NCBI GenBank assembly: GCA_014860805.1
Contig: JACZJB010000169.1
Span: 1-35,138, forward strand
Reading direction: 5' to 3'
Source: Anaerolineales bacterium
GTDB taxonomy: Bacteria > Chloroflexota > Anaerolineae > Anaerolineales > Villigracilaceae
Length of the DNA stretch: 35,138 nucleotides
Shown piece after piece: positions 26,658 to 34,960 of this stretch. The position numbers were made by a program, and so were the translations under genes. The notes under the pieces were generated by a model, which was not told where the DNA came from, searched no databases, and saw only the letters and a program-made list of their open reading frames with translations. Numbering within the stretch: the stretch's first letter is position 1; every line of letters begins with the position of its first letter.

Positions 26658-26748
26658 CAGAGCGGAATGGCGAGTGCTCTCCGAGGAACGCAGTCGAAGG
26701 ACAAACGCTCCCATACCCGCGTCTCGGCTTCACTCGTTCCGCTCGGCG
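26658..26748. repeat. Imperfect palindromic repeat between amidohydrolase and ABC genes
   Basis: GAGCGGAA at the left and TTCCGCTC at the right form the outer ends, with CGAG/CTCG and CCGAG/CTCGG pairs inside. It contains CGCAGTCGAAG (26689-26699), an 11-mer also present as its complement inside alaS (33673-33683). I read it as a decayed REP-like element; no gene is present here. Confidence 0.5.
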
Positions 26749-26763
26749 CGAAGGAATTAATCA

Positions 26764-27738
26764 ATGACCACGTACGCCATTCGGCGTGTCCTGCAGACCA
26801 TTCCAATTCTTTTCATCATCAGCGTGCTGCTCTTCATTATGGTGCGTTCTGCGCCAGGCGGCCCGTTGACCGCTGCGCGCAGAAACCCGAACATCTCGAA
26901 GGAACAGATCGAAGCGATCGAAGAGAAGCTCGGGCTCAATGATCCGCTGCCCGTGCAATACGGGCGTTGGCTGGGTGACATGTTCAAAGGTGACATGGGC
27001 GAATCGATCAAGTTCCGCCGCCCTGTCTCTGAGATGATCAATGAGCGCATTCCAAATACTTTGCTATTGGTCGGCGTTTCATTCCTCGTCACGTTGTTAA
27101 TCGCAATTCCAATTGGCATTTGGTCGGCGCGCAAGCCATACTCGCTGTTCGATTATGCAGTAACTACAGTCACCTTCATCGGTCAATCCATTCCCGTCTA
27201 TTGGCTGGGGCTTGGACTGATCGTCATTTTTTATGTGACGTTGAAAAATCCAATCTCAGGCGAGCCGTTCTTCCCAGTTGGCGGGATGAACACACGCGGC
27301 AAAGAAGGCGAATTGCTGGATACGCTCTGGCATTTGGCGCTGCCCGTCACCGCCTTGAGCATGGGATGGGTCGCGTGGTATTCGCGCTTCCTGCGATCCA
27401 GCATGTTGGATATTCTGCACGAGGATTACATCCGCACTGCGCGCGCAAAAGGCATGAAAGAGCAATTGGTGCATTACAAACATGCGCTGCGGAATGCCAT
27501 CCTGCCGCTTGTCACGTTAATCGCGCTTGACCTGCCGAGTCTCTTCGCGGGCGCATTGTTCGTAGAAACGATCTTTTCATGGCCTGGCATGGGACGTCTC
27601 TTTTGGGACGCCGCCAAAGGACGCGATTATCCCGTTCTGTTAGGAGTGGTCATGATCACCGCCACGCTCATCATCGTCTGCAACATTCTCGCAGACCTTG
27701 CGTATGGCTGGCTCGACCCACGGGTGAAATATGAGTGA
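26764..27738 (+). CDS. ABC transporter permease, OppB/DppB type
   Basis: 324 residues, standard length. It starts with the usual N-terminal helix (YAIRRVLQTIPILFIISVLL), a periplasm-facing type region with GLNDPLPVQYGRWL, and five further membrane helices. The ATPase-contact loop is TARAKGMKEQLVHYKHALRNAILP near 228-251. It pairs with the downstream permease, whose start codon overlaps its stop (ATGAGTGA). This family imports oligopeptides, dipeptides, nickel or some oligosaccharides. No clear Shine-Dalgarno other than AAGGAA is seen. Confidence 0.94.
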   Translation: MTTYAIRRVLQTIPILFIISVLLFIMVRSAPGGPLTAARRNPNISKEQIEAIEEKLGLNDPLPVQYGRWLGDMFKGDMGESIKFRRPVSEMINERIPNTLLLVGVSFLVTLLIAIPIGIWSARKPYSLFDYAVTTVTFIGQSIPVYWLGLGLIVIFYVTLKNPISGEPFFPVGGMNTRGKEGELLDTLWHLALPVTALSMGWVAWYSRFLRSSMLDILHEDYIRTARAKGMKEQLVHYKHALRNAILPLVTLIALDLPSLFAGALFVETIFSWPGMGRLFWDAAKGRDYPVLLGVVMITATLIIVCNILADLAYGWLDPRVKYE

Positions 27739-28630
27739 ATTAGCCGCCATACCTTCCCGCGAACAAAACATGGCATGGCTGATCATCCGCCGCTTCTTCA
27801 AGCACAAACTGGCGGGGATTGCAATCGCAGTCCTTGCACTTTTAGTATTTGGCGCCGTGTTTGCAAACCTCAGCCCATACAACCCAACCGACCAGCAGCC
27901 CACCAACAGCTTTCAAAAGCCAAATTCGACACACTGGTTCGGGACAGACGAACTGGGCCGCGATGTATTCTCGCGGATCTTATACGGCGGTCGCGTCTCT
28001 CTGACAGTTGGTCTGTTTTCAACTTTCCTTTCCATTACCTTGGGTGTTTTGGTCGGCGCATTGAGCGGGTACTTCGGCGGCTGGGTAGATTCTGTTCTGA
28101 TGCGCATCACCGACGCCTTCCTCACCTTCCCCACCATCTTCGTGTTGATTTTGCTGGGAGCATTCCTGCGTGAACAGCAAGCGCCATGGTTGAAGAACAG
28201 CATCGTGGTGGTCATCGTTATCATCGCGGCGCTTTCATGGATGTGGCCTGCTCGTCTCGTGCGCGGACTTTTCCTCGTGCTGCGCGAAAAGGAATTTGTA
28301 ACCGCGTCCCGCGCACTCGGCGGAAACCATGCGCGGCTCATCATCCAGCATATATTGCCGAACTGCATCGGGCCAATTCTGGTCAGCGGGACGTTGCAAA
28401 TGGCATCCGCCATCATTACCGAATCGGGTTTGAGCTATTTGGGCTTCGGCGTGCAACCTCCCACTCCCACATGGGGTAGTATTCTGGCAACCGCGCAGAA
28501 CCAAGTCTTCCGCGCCCCGTGGATCGGATTTTTTCCAGGCTTTATGATCTTCATCACCGTGATGGCGATCAATTACATCGGCGATGGGCTGCGCGATGCA
28601 TTTGACCCGTATGTAATTCACACTGAGTAG
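27731..28630 (+). CDS. ABC transporter permease, OppC/DppC type
   Basis: 299 residues. After the N-terminal helix (AGIAIAVLALLVFGAVFANL), HWFGTDELGRDVFSRILYGG marks the OppC family, followed by five helices. The coupling loop reads TASRALGGNHARLIIQHILPN. It forms the channel together with the upstream permease and shares an 8-base overlap with it. The partner binding protein is 97 bp downstream across a long inverted repeat. No ATPase genes (OppD/OppF type) are found in the window. Confidence 0.94.
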   Translation: MSELAAIPSREQNMAWLIIRRFFKHKLAGIAIAVLALLVFGAVFANLSPYNPTDQQPTNSFQKPNSTHWFGTDELGRDVFSRILYGGRVSLTVGLFSTFLSITLGVLVGALSGYFGGWVDSVLMRITDAFLTFPTIFVLILLGAFLREQQAPWLKNSIVVVIVIIAALSWMWPARLVRGLFLVLREKEFVTASRALGGNHARLIIQHILPNCIGPILVSGTLQMASAIITESGLSYLGFGVQPPTPTWGSILATAQNQVFRAPWIGFFPGFMIFITVMAINYIGDGLRDAFDPYVIHTE

Positions 28631-28636
28631 GAACTA

Positions 28637-28700
28637 AGACCCTAAAGGTTTTCTTCATAATAAGCCAAACATAGATTCGCCAAAGAAACCTTTAGGGTCT
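28637..28700. repeat. Inverted repeat between permease and binding-protein genes
   Basis: Perfect 15-base arms AGACCCTAAAGGTTT (28637-28651) and AAACCTTTAGGGTCT (28686-28700) with a 34-base spacer. No U-run follows, so it is not a classical terminator. In RNA it would form a stable hairpin just upstream of the binding-protein gene. Confidence 0.8.
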
Positions 28701-28727
28701 CTTTGTAAAACAAAAGGAGAAGAGAGA

Positions 28728-30434
28728 ATGAAAATCAAACTATTGACCCTGTTCGTGATTCTGGGACTCGTCCTCAGCGCGTGTGGAGGCGGAGGAAATG
28801 CTGAAGCAACAGAATCGGCTGTGAGTGAAGTTGGAGGCGGTACCGTCACATTGATCCTGCCCGAAGAACCCACCACGCTCAACTTCTTCCTCGCAGACGC
28901 AGCCATTGTTCGTCAGGTTGCGGATGCTACATCCATGACCGGGCTTGCGACCATTGATGAGAACGGTGATTTTGTTGCAGTGCTTGCGCAGGAATTACCC
29001 ACGCTTGAGAATGGCGGGCTTTCGGACGATTACCTGACCGTGACGTGGAAGCTGCGCGAAGGACTAAAGTGGTCGGATGGCGAGCCTCTGACCTCTGACG
29101 ATGTGCGCTTCACAATTGAGGTTTTATCCAATCCCGATTCGGGCGCGCTGGTTGGAACAAGCGGATTTGACTTGATCACCAGCGTCGAAACGCCTGATGA
29201 CCTGACGACGGTGCTGACATATTCAGAACCGTACCCGGGCTATCTCGATCAATTTTCCTACGGGCTGTTCCCGCGCCACGCCACGGGCGAACCTGCCGAT
29301 ATGGCGAATTGGGAATGGAACCGCAATCCCGTTACTGCCGGACCGTTCATTTTGAGCAATTGGGCTTCGGGTGAAAGCATTTCGTTCACACGCAACCCCA
29401 ATTATTACGAAGCGGGCAAACCGTATTTAGACGGGCTTGTCTTTGCAATTGTGCCCGAACCTGCTGCGCAAAGCGCAATGATGTTGAACAGCGAAGCGCA
29501 AGTGCACTTGTGGCCTGGCGAATTCAAAGCTGATTACGATGAATTCTTAAAAGGAAAAGCCCAGCAGTATCTCATCCCTGGGATTTGGAACATGGCGATT
29601 GATTTCAACCTGAGCGCGCCTTTTGACGGTGACCCGACTGCCGCAACTCCGCACCCGATCCTTGGCGACATTCGTGTGCGTCAGGCAATTGCCAGCGCAA
29701 TTGATTACCAGACTTTGCAGCAGGATGTTTTGCAAGGCAGCGTCGGTGATTCGACCAATCCGTTTGCGTATGGCTGGTACAAGTGTGACCTGCCGCGCAA
29801 GTTCGGCTATGATGTTGAAAAAGCCAATCAACTATTGGATGAAGCTGGCTGGGTGATGGGCGATGACGGCATCCGTGTGGCAAAAGGCGCCATGTACGCA
29901 GATGACGGCACGCGCCTCTCCCTCGAACTGCAAGGATATACGGCTTTCGATCCGCTGCAGCTCACCGAGGAATTTATCGTCGAGAACCTGAAAGCCATCG
30001 GTGTCGAAGCGCGCATCCAGAACTATGATTTCTCGATCATCTTCGGCTCGTATGAAGACAATTCCCCGCGCGCCGTGGGCGACTATGACATGCTGATCTT
30101 TGACCGCGGTTTCACCACCGAACCGCAGGGATACAACTTCGATGCCTATCATTCATCCCGCATCCCCACAGAATCAAACCCCACAGGCGGAAATTACTTC
30201 CGCTGGGTAAACCCACAAGTGGATGCCGCGCTCGAACTTGCCGGCAGCAGTTTTGACACACAGACTCGGATTGACGCGTACTGCGAAGTCGGTCAAGCCG
30301 TCATAGACGACTTGCCGCAAATCTACCTGTATCTTTTCCAGGATAACTACGGTATCGCAGACAGCCTGACAGGGTACACATTGAACACCTGGGGCTCGAT
30401 GAGCTGGGGCGCTCAGAACTGGCAATTCAAATAA
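28728..30434 (+). CDS. ABC transporter solute-binding lipoprotein, family 5
   Basis: 568 residues. Lipobox VLSAC places the lipid on Cys19. The SBP_bac_5 fold is evident: TLNFFLADAA, a WKLREGLKWSDGEPLTSDDVRFTIE block (residues about 104-128), NPVTAGPFILSNW, RNPNYYEAGKPYLDGL, IRVRQAIASAIDY, and YGWYKCDLPRKFGYDVEKAN. It captures peptides or, in some relatives, oligosaccharides or other solutes outside the cell and delivers them to the two permeases. AAAAGGAG supports the ATG. A perfect 46-bp palindrome follows its stop by about 20 bases. Confidence 0.94.
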   Translation: MKIKLLTLFVILGLVLSACGGGGNAEATESAVSEVGGGTVTLILPEEPTTLNFFLADAAIVRQVADATSMTGLATIDENGDFVAVLAQELPTLENGGLSDDYLTVTWKLREGLKWSDGEPLTSDDVRFTIEVLSNPDSGALVGTSGFDLITSVETPDDLTTVLTYSEPYPGYLDQFSYGLFPRHATGEPADMANWEWNRNPVTAGPFILSNWASGESISFTRNPNYYEAGKPYLDGLVFAIVPEPAAQSAMMLNSEAQVHLWPGEFKADYDEFLKGKAQQYLIPGIWNMAIDFNLSAPFDGDPTAATPHPILGDIRVRQAIASAIDYQTLQQDVLQGSVGDSTNPFAYGWYKCDLPRKFGYDVEKANQLLDEAGWVMGDDGIRVAKGAMYADDGTRLSLELQGYTAFDPLQLTEEFIVENLKAIGVEARIQNYDFSIIFGSYEDNSPRAVGDYDMLIFDRGFTTEPQGYNFDAYHSSRIPTESNPTGGNYFRWVNPQVDAALELAGSSFDTQTRIDAYCEVGQAVIDDLPQIYLYLFQDNYGIADSLTGYTLNTWGSMSWGAQNWQFK

Positions 30435-30453
30435 AACATAGGCACTAGCAAAG

Positions 30454-30499
30454 AACAAAGAATATGGATGGGCGCGCGCGCCCATCCATATTCTTTGTT
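30454..30499. terminator. Perfect 46-bp palindrome between binding-protein and GH13 genes
   Basis: Left arm 30454-30476 is exactly complementary to right arm 30477-30499, 23 bp each with no spacer and a GCGCGCGC centre. The right arm is U-rich at its end (TTCTTTGTT), which could make it a terminator, but such length and perfection also suit an operator or a repeat element. Confidence 0.7.
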
Positions 30500-30526
30500 A
30501 AAATCCAGGTGTGAAAACACCCTGGT
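30499..30526 (+). promoter_or_regulatory. Start-site hairpin and possible -10 box of the GH13 gene
   Basis: TAAAAT (30499-30504) abuts CCAGGTGT (30505-30512), which pairs with ACACCCTGG (30517-30525; one bulged C) around a GAAA tetraloop (30513-30516). The GTG start (30511-30513) lies in the stem and loop edge, and no Shine-Dalgarno is available, suggesting leaderless or structure-controlled translation. Confidence 0.45.
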
Positions 30527-32109
30527 ATCACCGAACAAGCATCTATCAGATTTATCCGCGATCTTTTTATGACAGCAACGGCGACGGGATCGGAGACCTG
30601 CAAGGCATCATCCAAAAGTTGGACTACATCCACGAATTGGGGTTTGAAACCATCTGGATCTCACCGTTCTTTTCCTCGCCGCAAGCGGACATGGGATACG
30701 ACATCAGCAGCTACACGGACATCGCTCCCGAATATGGCACGCTGGACGACGCCCTGCAATTGATCCAAGAAGTCCACAAGCGCGGCATGAAAGTCGTTTT
30801 TGACATGGTGATGAACCATACTTCCATTGAACATCCGTGGTTCAAAGAATCACGCTCTTCGCGGGACAACCCCAAAGCGGATTGGTATATCTGGCGGGAC
30901 AAGCCAAATAACTGGCAAAGCATCACGGGCGGGAGCGGCTGGCATTACTCGAAAGAACGCGGTCAATATTTCTGGTCGAGTTTCCTCCCCTTCCAACCTG
31001 ACCTGAACTATCGCAACCCGGAAGTGAAAAAGACCATGTTTGAAACCGTCTGCTTTTGGCTGGATAAAGGCGTGGACGGTTTTCGGCTGGACATCTTCAA
31101 CGTCATTTACAAAGACGCCAAATTTCGGAACAACCCTTTTTCCTTCAAGCTCATTCCCACCGAAGATGACCCGTCGGGATTCTTTCAGGAAGCAAAATAC
31201 AACCTGAACCAGCCCGAGAGCTTCGAATTTGCAAAGGAGCTCCGCAGCGTGTGTGATGAATTTGGCGAAAGGATCCTGCTGGGCGAAGTCAGCGGCGATA
31301 AATCAATTATCCGCACATTTCTTGGAGACGAGGTCAACAATGGGCTGGGGCTGGTCTTCGACTTTGAAATGCTCAGTTTTCAATTCAACGCAGATTATTT
31401 CCGCAAGTTGATCGAACGTATTGAAACCCATTTTCCGAACCCATTTATGCCTGTCTATGTCTTCAGCAATCATGACAGACATCGAAGTATTCACAGGCTC
31501 GAGGGTGATCTCCGCAAAGCAAAACTGCTCGCCATGCTTCAGCTTACCGTCCGCGGTGTGCCTTGCATGTACTTCGGTGAAGAGATCGGTATGACAGATC
31601 TGCCGCAGCCATTTAATACAGCGCTTGATCCCGTTCCACATAAGTTCAAATTTATTCCGCGCTTCATCTTTGACCTGCTTGGTTTATTGGTCAATCGAGA
31701 CGAAGTGCGTGCGCCGATGCAATGGGACGGGACAAGGAACGCGGGCTTCTCGTCCGCAGAAAAGACATGGCTGCCCGTCCACGGGAAGTACAAGGAGATA
31801 AATGTAGAAATAGAAAGCAAGGAAGATGGCTCTTTGTTGAACACCATCCGCAAATTGATGAAAATCCGCAATGAGAAAACATCTCTGCGGGAGGGTTCGC
31901 TGGAAATCTTGAACGGCTTACCGAGTGGGATTCTTGGCTACCAGCGAAAATTAAAGAATGAGAATGTCACTGTCCTTTTGAATTTCAGCGGGCAGGAAAA
32001 GGAATTTCAATTCGAGTTCTCTGAATCTATTTTCAAACTATCAGACAAAGATGGTGCGAAAGAAAAAGCCGTTCGGCTGAAAGGCTTTGGCGGGGTTATC
32101 GTTAAATAA
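30511..32109 (+). CDS. GH13 alpha-glucosidase / alpha-amylase family enzyme
   Basis: 532 residues with GTG start. No signal peptide, so cytoplasmic. The GH13 barrel is complete: YQIYPRSFYDSNGDGIGDLQ, DMVMNHTS (strand beta3), GVDGFRLDIFN with nucleophile Asp194, LLGEVSG with acid/base Glu259, and FSNHDRHR with Asp322. The GDGIGDL region and overall length fit oligo-1,6-glucosidase or alpha-glucosidase types that trim imported malto- or isomalto-oligosaccharides; exact specificity is unclear. It follows the solute-binding protein gene but is separated by a palindrome, so shared regulation is uncertain. Confidence 0.93.
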   Translation: MKTPWYHRTSIYQIYPRSFYDSNGDGIGDLQGIIQKLDYIHELGFETIWISPFFSSPQADMGYDISSYTDIAPEYGTLDDALQLIQEVHKRGMKVVFDMVMNHTSIEHPWFKESRSSRDNPKADWYIWRDKPNNWQSITGGSGWHYSKERGQYFWSSFLPFQPDLNYRNPEVKKTMFETVCFWLDKGVDGFRLDIFNVIYKDAKFRNNPFSFKLIPTEDDPSGFFQEAKYNLNQPESFEFAKELRSVCDEFGERILLGEVSGDKSIIRTFLGDEVNNGLGLVFDFEMLSFQFNADYFRKLIERIETHFPNPFMPVYVFSNHDRHRSIHRLEGDLRKAKLLAMLQLTVRGVPCMYFGEEIGMTDLPQPFNTALDPVPHKFKFIPRFIFDLLGLLVNRDEVRAPMQWDGTRNAGFSSAEKTWLPVHGKYKEINVEIESKEDGSLLNTIRKLMKIRNEKTSLREGSLEILNGLPSGILGYQRKLKNENVTVLLNFSGQEKEFQFEFSESIFKLSDKDGAKEKAVRLKGFGGVIVK

Positions 32110-32110
32110 A

Positions 32111-32143
32111 AAAGCGGCGGAGACATCTCCGCCGCTTTCGTTT
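32111..32143. terminator. Bidirectional terminator between GH13 and alaS
   Basis: AAAGCGGCGGAGA (32111-32123) and TCTCCGCCGCTTT (32126-32138) form a perfect 13-bp stem, flanked by AAAAAA upstream and CGTTTT downstream. It ends both convergent genes; it slightly abuts the alaS stop. Confidence 0.88.
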
Positions 32144-34908
32144 TACTTCAACTTCTCTCCAACTGCTCTTGCGACCTTTCCCAACGCTTCCTGGACATTG
32201 CCGTCTGGCAAACTGCCTTGCGCAAGGTTGGGACGCCCGCCGCCTTTGCCGCCAATACCTGTGATGAGATCGCCTGCCTTGAGTCCGCGTTTAACGAGGT
32301 CTTCGGTCACCACCGCGATGACAGTTGATCCTGTCACGAGGAGGGCCGTTCCCGCTTTGGGATATTTCTCGCGGAACTTGTCGGCTAACATTCGCAGAGT
32401 ATCCACGTTCGAGTCAGGGATTTCAACCGCAAGAACATGCGCATCTTTGACGGTTTGAACGTTGGCAAGTTGCAGGTTGAAGGTTGTAAGCGCAGACTGT
32501 GCGCGGAGGTTGGCGAGTTCTTTCTTGAGATCAGAAACTTCATCCTGCAAAGCTTCCACCTTGGCAGGGACTTCTTCCACAGAGGATTTCAACTCACTCG
32601 CAGCCTGCTTCAACGTCTTGAAGCGCTTGTTGATGAGTTCGTACGCGCCGCGGCCCGTCACCGCTTCGATGCGGCGAATGCCTGCCGCTGCCGAACCTTC
32701 ACTGACGATGAGAAACGCGCCGATATCGGAGGTGCGGTCGATGTGTGTGCCGCCGCAGAGTTCGTAGGAATATTTGTCATCCTCGTCTTCGAGAATGGAA
32801 ACGGTTCGCACCGTCTCGCCGTATTTCTCGCCAAACAAGGCCATTGCGCCTTCTTTTTTAGCTTCGTCCAATGACTTGGTCACTTTGACCACGGGCATAT
32901 CCGCCGCAATCGCTTCGTTGACCATTTTCTCGACTCGCTCGATCTGCTCAGGGGTCATGCCGTCGGGTTGGGTGAAGTCGAAGCGCAGGTATTTGGGAGA
33001 GACAAGCGAGCCTGCCTGACGGGCATGCTCGCCGAGGACTTCGTGCAGGGCTTTGTGCAGGAGGTGCGTGGCGGTGTGATTGCGCATGATGTTGTGACGG
33101 CGGACCATGTCCACTTCAGCAACAGCTTTGTCACCTACTTTGGGTTGACCAGAAATGACCTGCCCTATGTGTGTGATCGTCCCAGCCGCGGCACGGCGGA
33201 CGGATGTGACTTCGATCTCCCACGCTTCGGCTCCGCTCAGCGCGAGTGAGCGGATGTAGCCCTCGTCATTGACCTGACCACCAGACTCGATATAGAAGCC
33301 TGTCTTGGGCAGGATGACTTCGACAACATCATCAAGGGAGGCAGAGGAAACGGATTCGCCGTTGACAATCAAAGCCAGCACTTCGCCTTCCACTTTAGGG
33401 CTGTTGTATGGGTCGTATTCCACTCCGTCTTTGCCGAGTTTCTTTTTGGCTTGCAGGTCTTTCAGGATATTCGCAAAGAACTCCGAATCTTCGCCGCCGA
33501 GTTTGCCCATGGCTTTGCCGCCGCCAGAGGCTTTGGCGTGGACTTCCTTTGCATGAGTGAAACCCGCTTCATCAATATCGAGACCCTGCTCACGGGCAAT
33601 GTCGCGGCTGATCTCAAAGGGCAAGCCGTAGGTGGCGTACAGGTCGAAAGCAATGTGTCCATCCAACACGCTCTTCGACTGCGCCCCTTCGGGGCTCCGC
33701 TCAGAGCGAAGCCCGTCGAGGTGATTCTGCAAGTGAGCTGTACCCGCTTCAACGGTACGAGCGAAGCGGACTTCTTCCCGAGTCAGGTTATCTAAAATGG
33801 TCGCCTTGTTCTTTTCGAGTTCGGGATAAAAATCGCCATAGTAATCTACAACGGACTCGGCAACTTTTGCGAGGAAGGGTTCGTTCAAACCGATCTTCGT
33901 GCCAAAGCGCGCGGCGCGGCGGATGATCATGCGGGTGACGTAGTTGCGCCCCGCGTTGCCAGGCACGACGCCGTCGGCGATGAGGAAAGCCGCGGAACGG
34001 ACATGGTCGCAAATGACGCGGTACGGCGTGAAATCGGCCAGCATTTCTTTTTCGCTGTGACCTGTGAGCGAGCGCAACACTTCAAGAGAGCCAGCAAAGA
34101 GGTCGGTCTTGTAATTGGAGTCGACGCCTTGCAGAACGGAGACGATGCGCTCGAAGCCCATGCCCGTATCCACATGTTTGGCGGGCAGCGGTTCAAGGCG
34201 GCCGTCTTCAAAGAGATTGTATTGAATGAAAACGTTGTTCCACAGTTCGAGGAAGCGCGTGCATTCGCCGTTCACACCGCAGACGTGATCCGTGCCGCGC
34301 AGGTTATCGCGCTCTTCGCCGAGGTCAATGTGGATTTCAGAGCAGGGACCGCAGGGACCGAACTCCGCCATTTGCCAGAAGTTTTCCTTGCGCCCGAAGA
34401 AGAGGACATGCGAAGGGTCGAAGCCAGGCTGTTCCTTCCAGATATCGGCGGCTTCATCATCGCGCGGAATATCGCCCTTACCCGCAGGGTGCGCTACGCT
34501 GTCATCTTCAAAGCAGGTGGCATAGAGCTTGTCTTTGGGCAAGCCCCATACTTCGGTCAGCAATTGCCACGACCAGGCAATGGCTTCCTTCTTATAGTAG
34601 TCGCCAAAGGACCAGTTGCCGAGCATTTCAAAGAAAGTGTGATGCGTGTCGTCGCGGCCCACGTCTTCGAGGTCATTGTGCTTGCCTGCCACACGCATAC
34701 ACTTCTGCGAGTCGACGGCACGGGTGTAGGGCTTCTTGTCGGTGCCGATGAAGACGTCTTTGAACTGCACCATGCCCGAGTTGGTGAAGAGAAGCGTAGC
34801 ATCCCCGCCAGGCACAAGTGACATGGACGGCACGGCGGTATGTCCGTGCTCGACGAAGAAATCAATGAAGTCCTGGCGGATCTGGTTGCCTGTTAGTTTT
34901 TTGCTCAT
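32143..34908 (-). CDS. alaS: Alanyl-tRNA synthetase
   Basis: 921 residues from ATG 34908, which has GGAG nine bases before it; an in-frame ATG five codons upstream is less well supported. The class II aminoacylation core (MVQFKDVFIG, RVAGKHNDLEDVGRD, FFEMLGNWSFGDY) is followed by the editing domain with zinc ligands NHTATHLLH and CGGTHIDRT, then a coiled-coil (about 740-775) and the DHHA1-type C-terminal domain (GIGGKGGGRPNLAQGS). Residues about 396-413 (LDGLRSERSPEGAQSKSV) look like an in-frame insertion derived from a palindromic repeat; most AlaS proteins have a shorter loop there. Confidence 0.97.
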   Translation of the reverse strand: MSKKLTGNQIRQDFIDFFVEHGHTAVPSMSLVPGGDATLLFTNSGMVQFKDVFIGTDKKPYTRAVDSQKCMRVAGKHNDLEDVGRDDTHHTFFEMLGNWSFGDYYKKEAIAWSWQLLTEVWGLPKDKLYATCFEDDSVAHPAGKGDIPRDDEAADIWKEQPGFDPSHVLFFGRKENFWQMAEFGPCGPCSEIHIDLGEERDNLRGTDHVCGVNGECTRFLELWNNVFIQYNLFEDGRLEPLPAKHVDTGMGFERIVSVLQGVDSNYKTDLFAGSLEVLRSLTGHSEKEMLADFTPYRVICDHVRSAAFLIADGVVPGNAGRNYVTRMIIRRAARFGTKIGLNEPFLAKVAESVVDYYGDFYPELEKNKATILDNLTREEVRFARTVEAGTAHLQNHLDGLRSERSPEGAQSKSVLDGHIAFDLYATYGLPFEISRDIAREQGLDIDEAGFTHAKEVHAKASGGGKAMGKLGGEDSEFFANILKDLQAKKKLGKDGVEYDPYNSPKVEGEVLALIVNGESVSSASLDDVVEVILPKTGFYIESGGQVNDEGYIRSLALSGAEAWEIEVTSVRRAAAGTITHIGQVISGQPKVGDKAVAEVDMVRRHNIMRNHTATHLLHKALHEVLGEHARQAGSLVSPKYLRFDFTQPDGMTPEQIERVEKMVNEAIAADMPVVKVTKSLDEAKKEGAMALFGEKYGETVRTVSILEDEDDKYSYELCGGTHIDRTSDIGAFLIVSEGSAAAGIRRIEAVTGRGAYELINKRFKTLKQAASELKSSVEEVPAKVEALQDEVSDLKKELANLRAQSALTTFNLQLANVQTVKDAHVLAVEIPDSNVDTLRMLADKFREKYPKAGTALLVTGSTVIAVVTEDLVKRGLKAGDLITGIGGKGGGRPNLAQGSLPDGNVQEALGKVARAVGEKLK
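33671..33720. repeat. Repeat-like palindromic stretch inside alaS
   Basis: Contains GCCCCTTCGGGGC (33683-33695), an inner palindrome, inside CTTCG/CGAAG inverted pairs, and CTTCGACTGCG (33673-33683), complementary to a copy at 26689-26699. It is a multiple of three in effect and keeps the reading frame open. Confidence 0.55.
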
Positions 34909-34940
34909 TGCGAAACGCTCCAAAATGATGAAATGACTGG

Positions 34941-34949
34941 CGAATTATA
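34941..34949 (-). promoter_or_regulatory. Extended -10 promoter of alaS
   Basis: On the minus strand TGGTATAAT (extended -10; TATAAT at 34949-34944) lies about 36 bases upstream of the alaS ATG, giving a predicted leader near 30 nt. The -35 position falls inside the 87-bp repeat, where no TTGACA-like hexamer is present. Confidence 0.6.
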
Positions 34950-34960
34950 CCAAGTGGCAT

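Noticed and set aside
34003-34821. 272-residue open frame on the plus strand opposite alaS
   Set aside because: Fully antisense to conserved AlaS core motifs; long only because stop codons are rare on the opposite strand of this gene.
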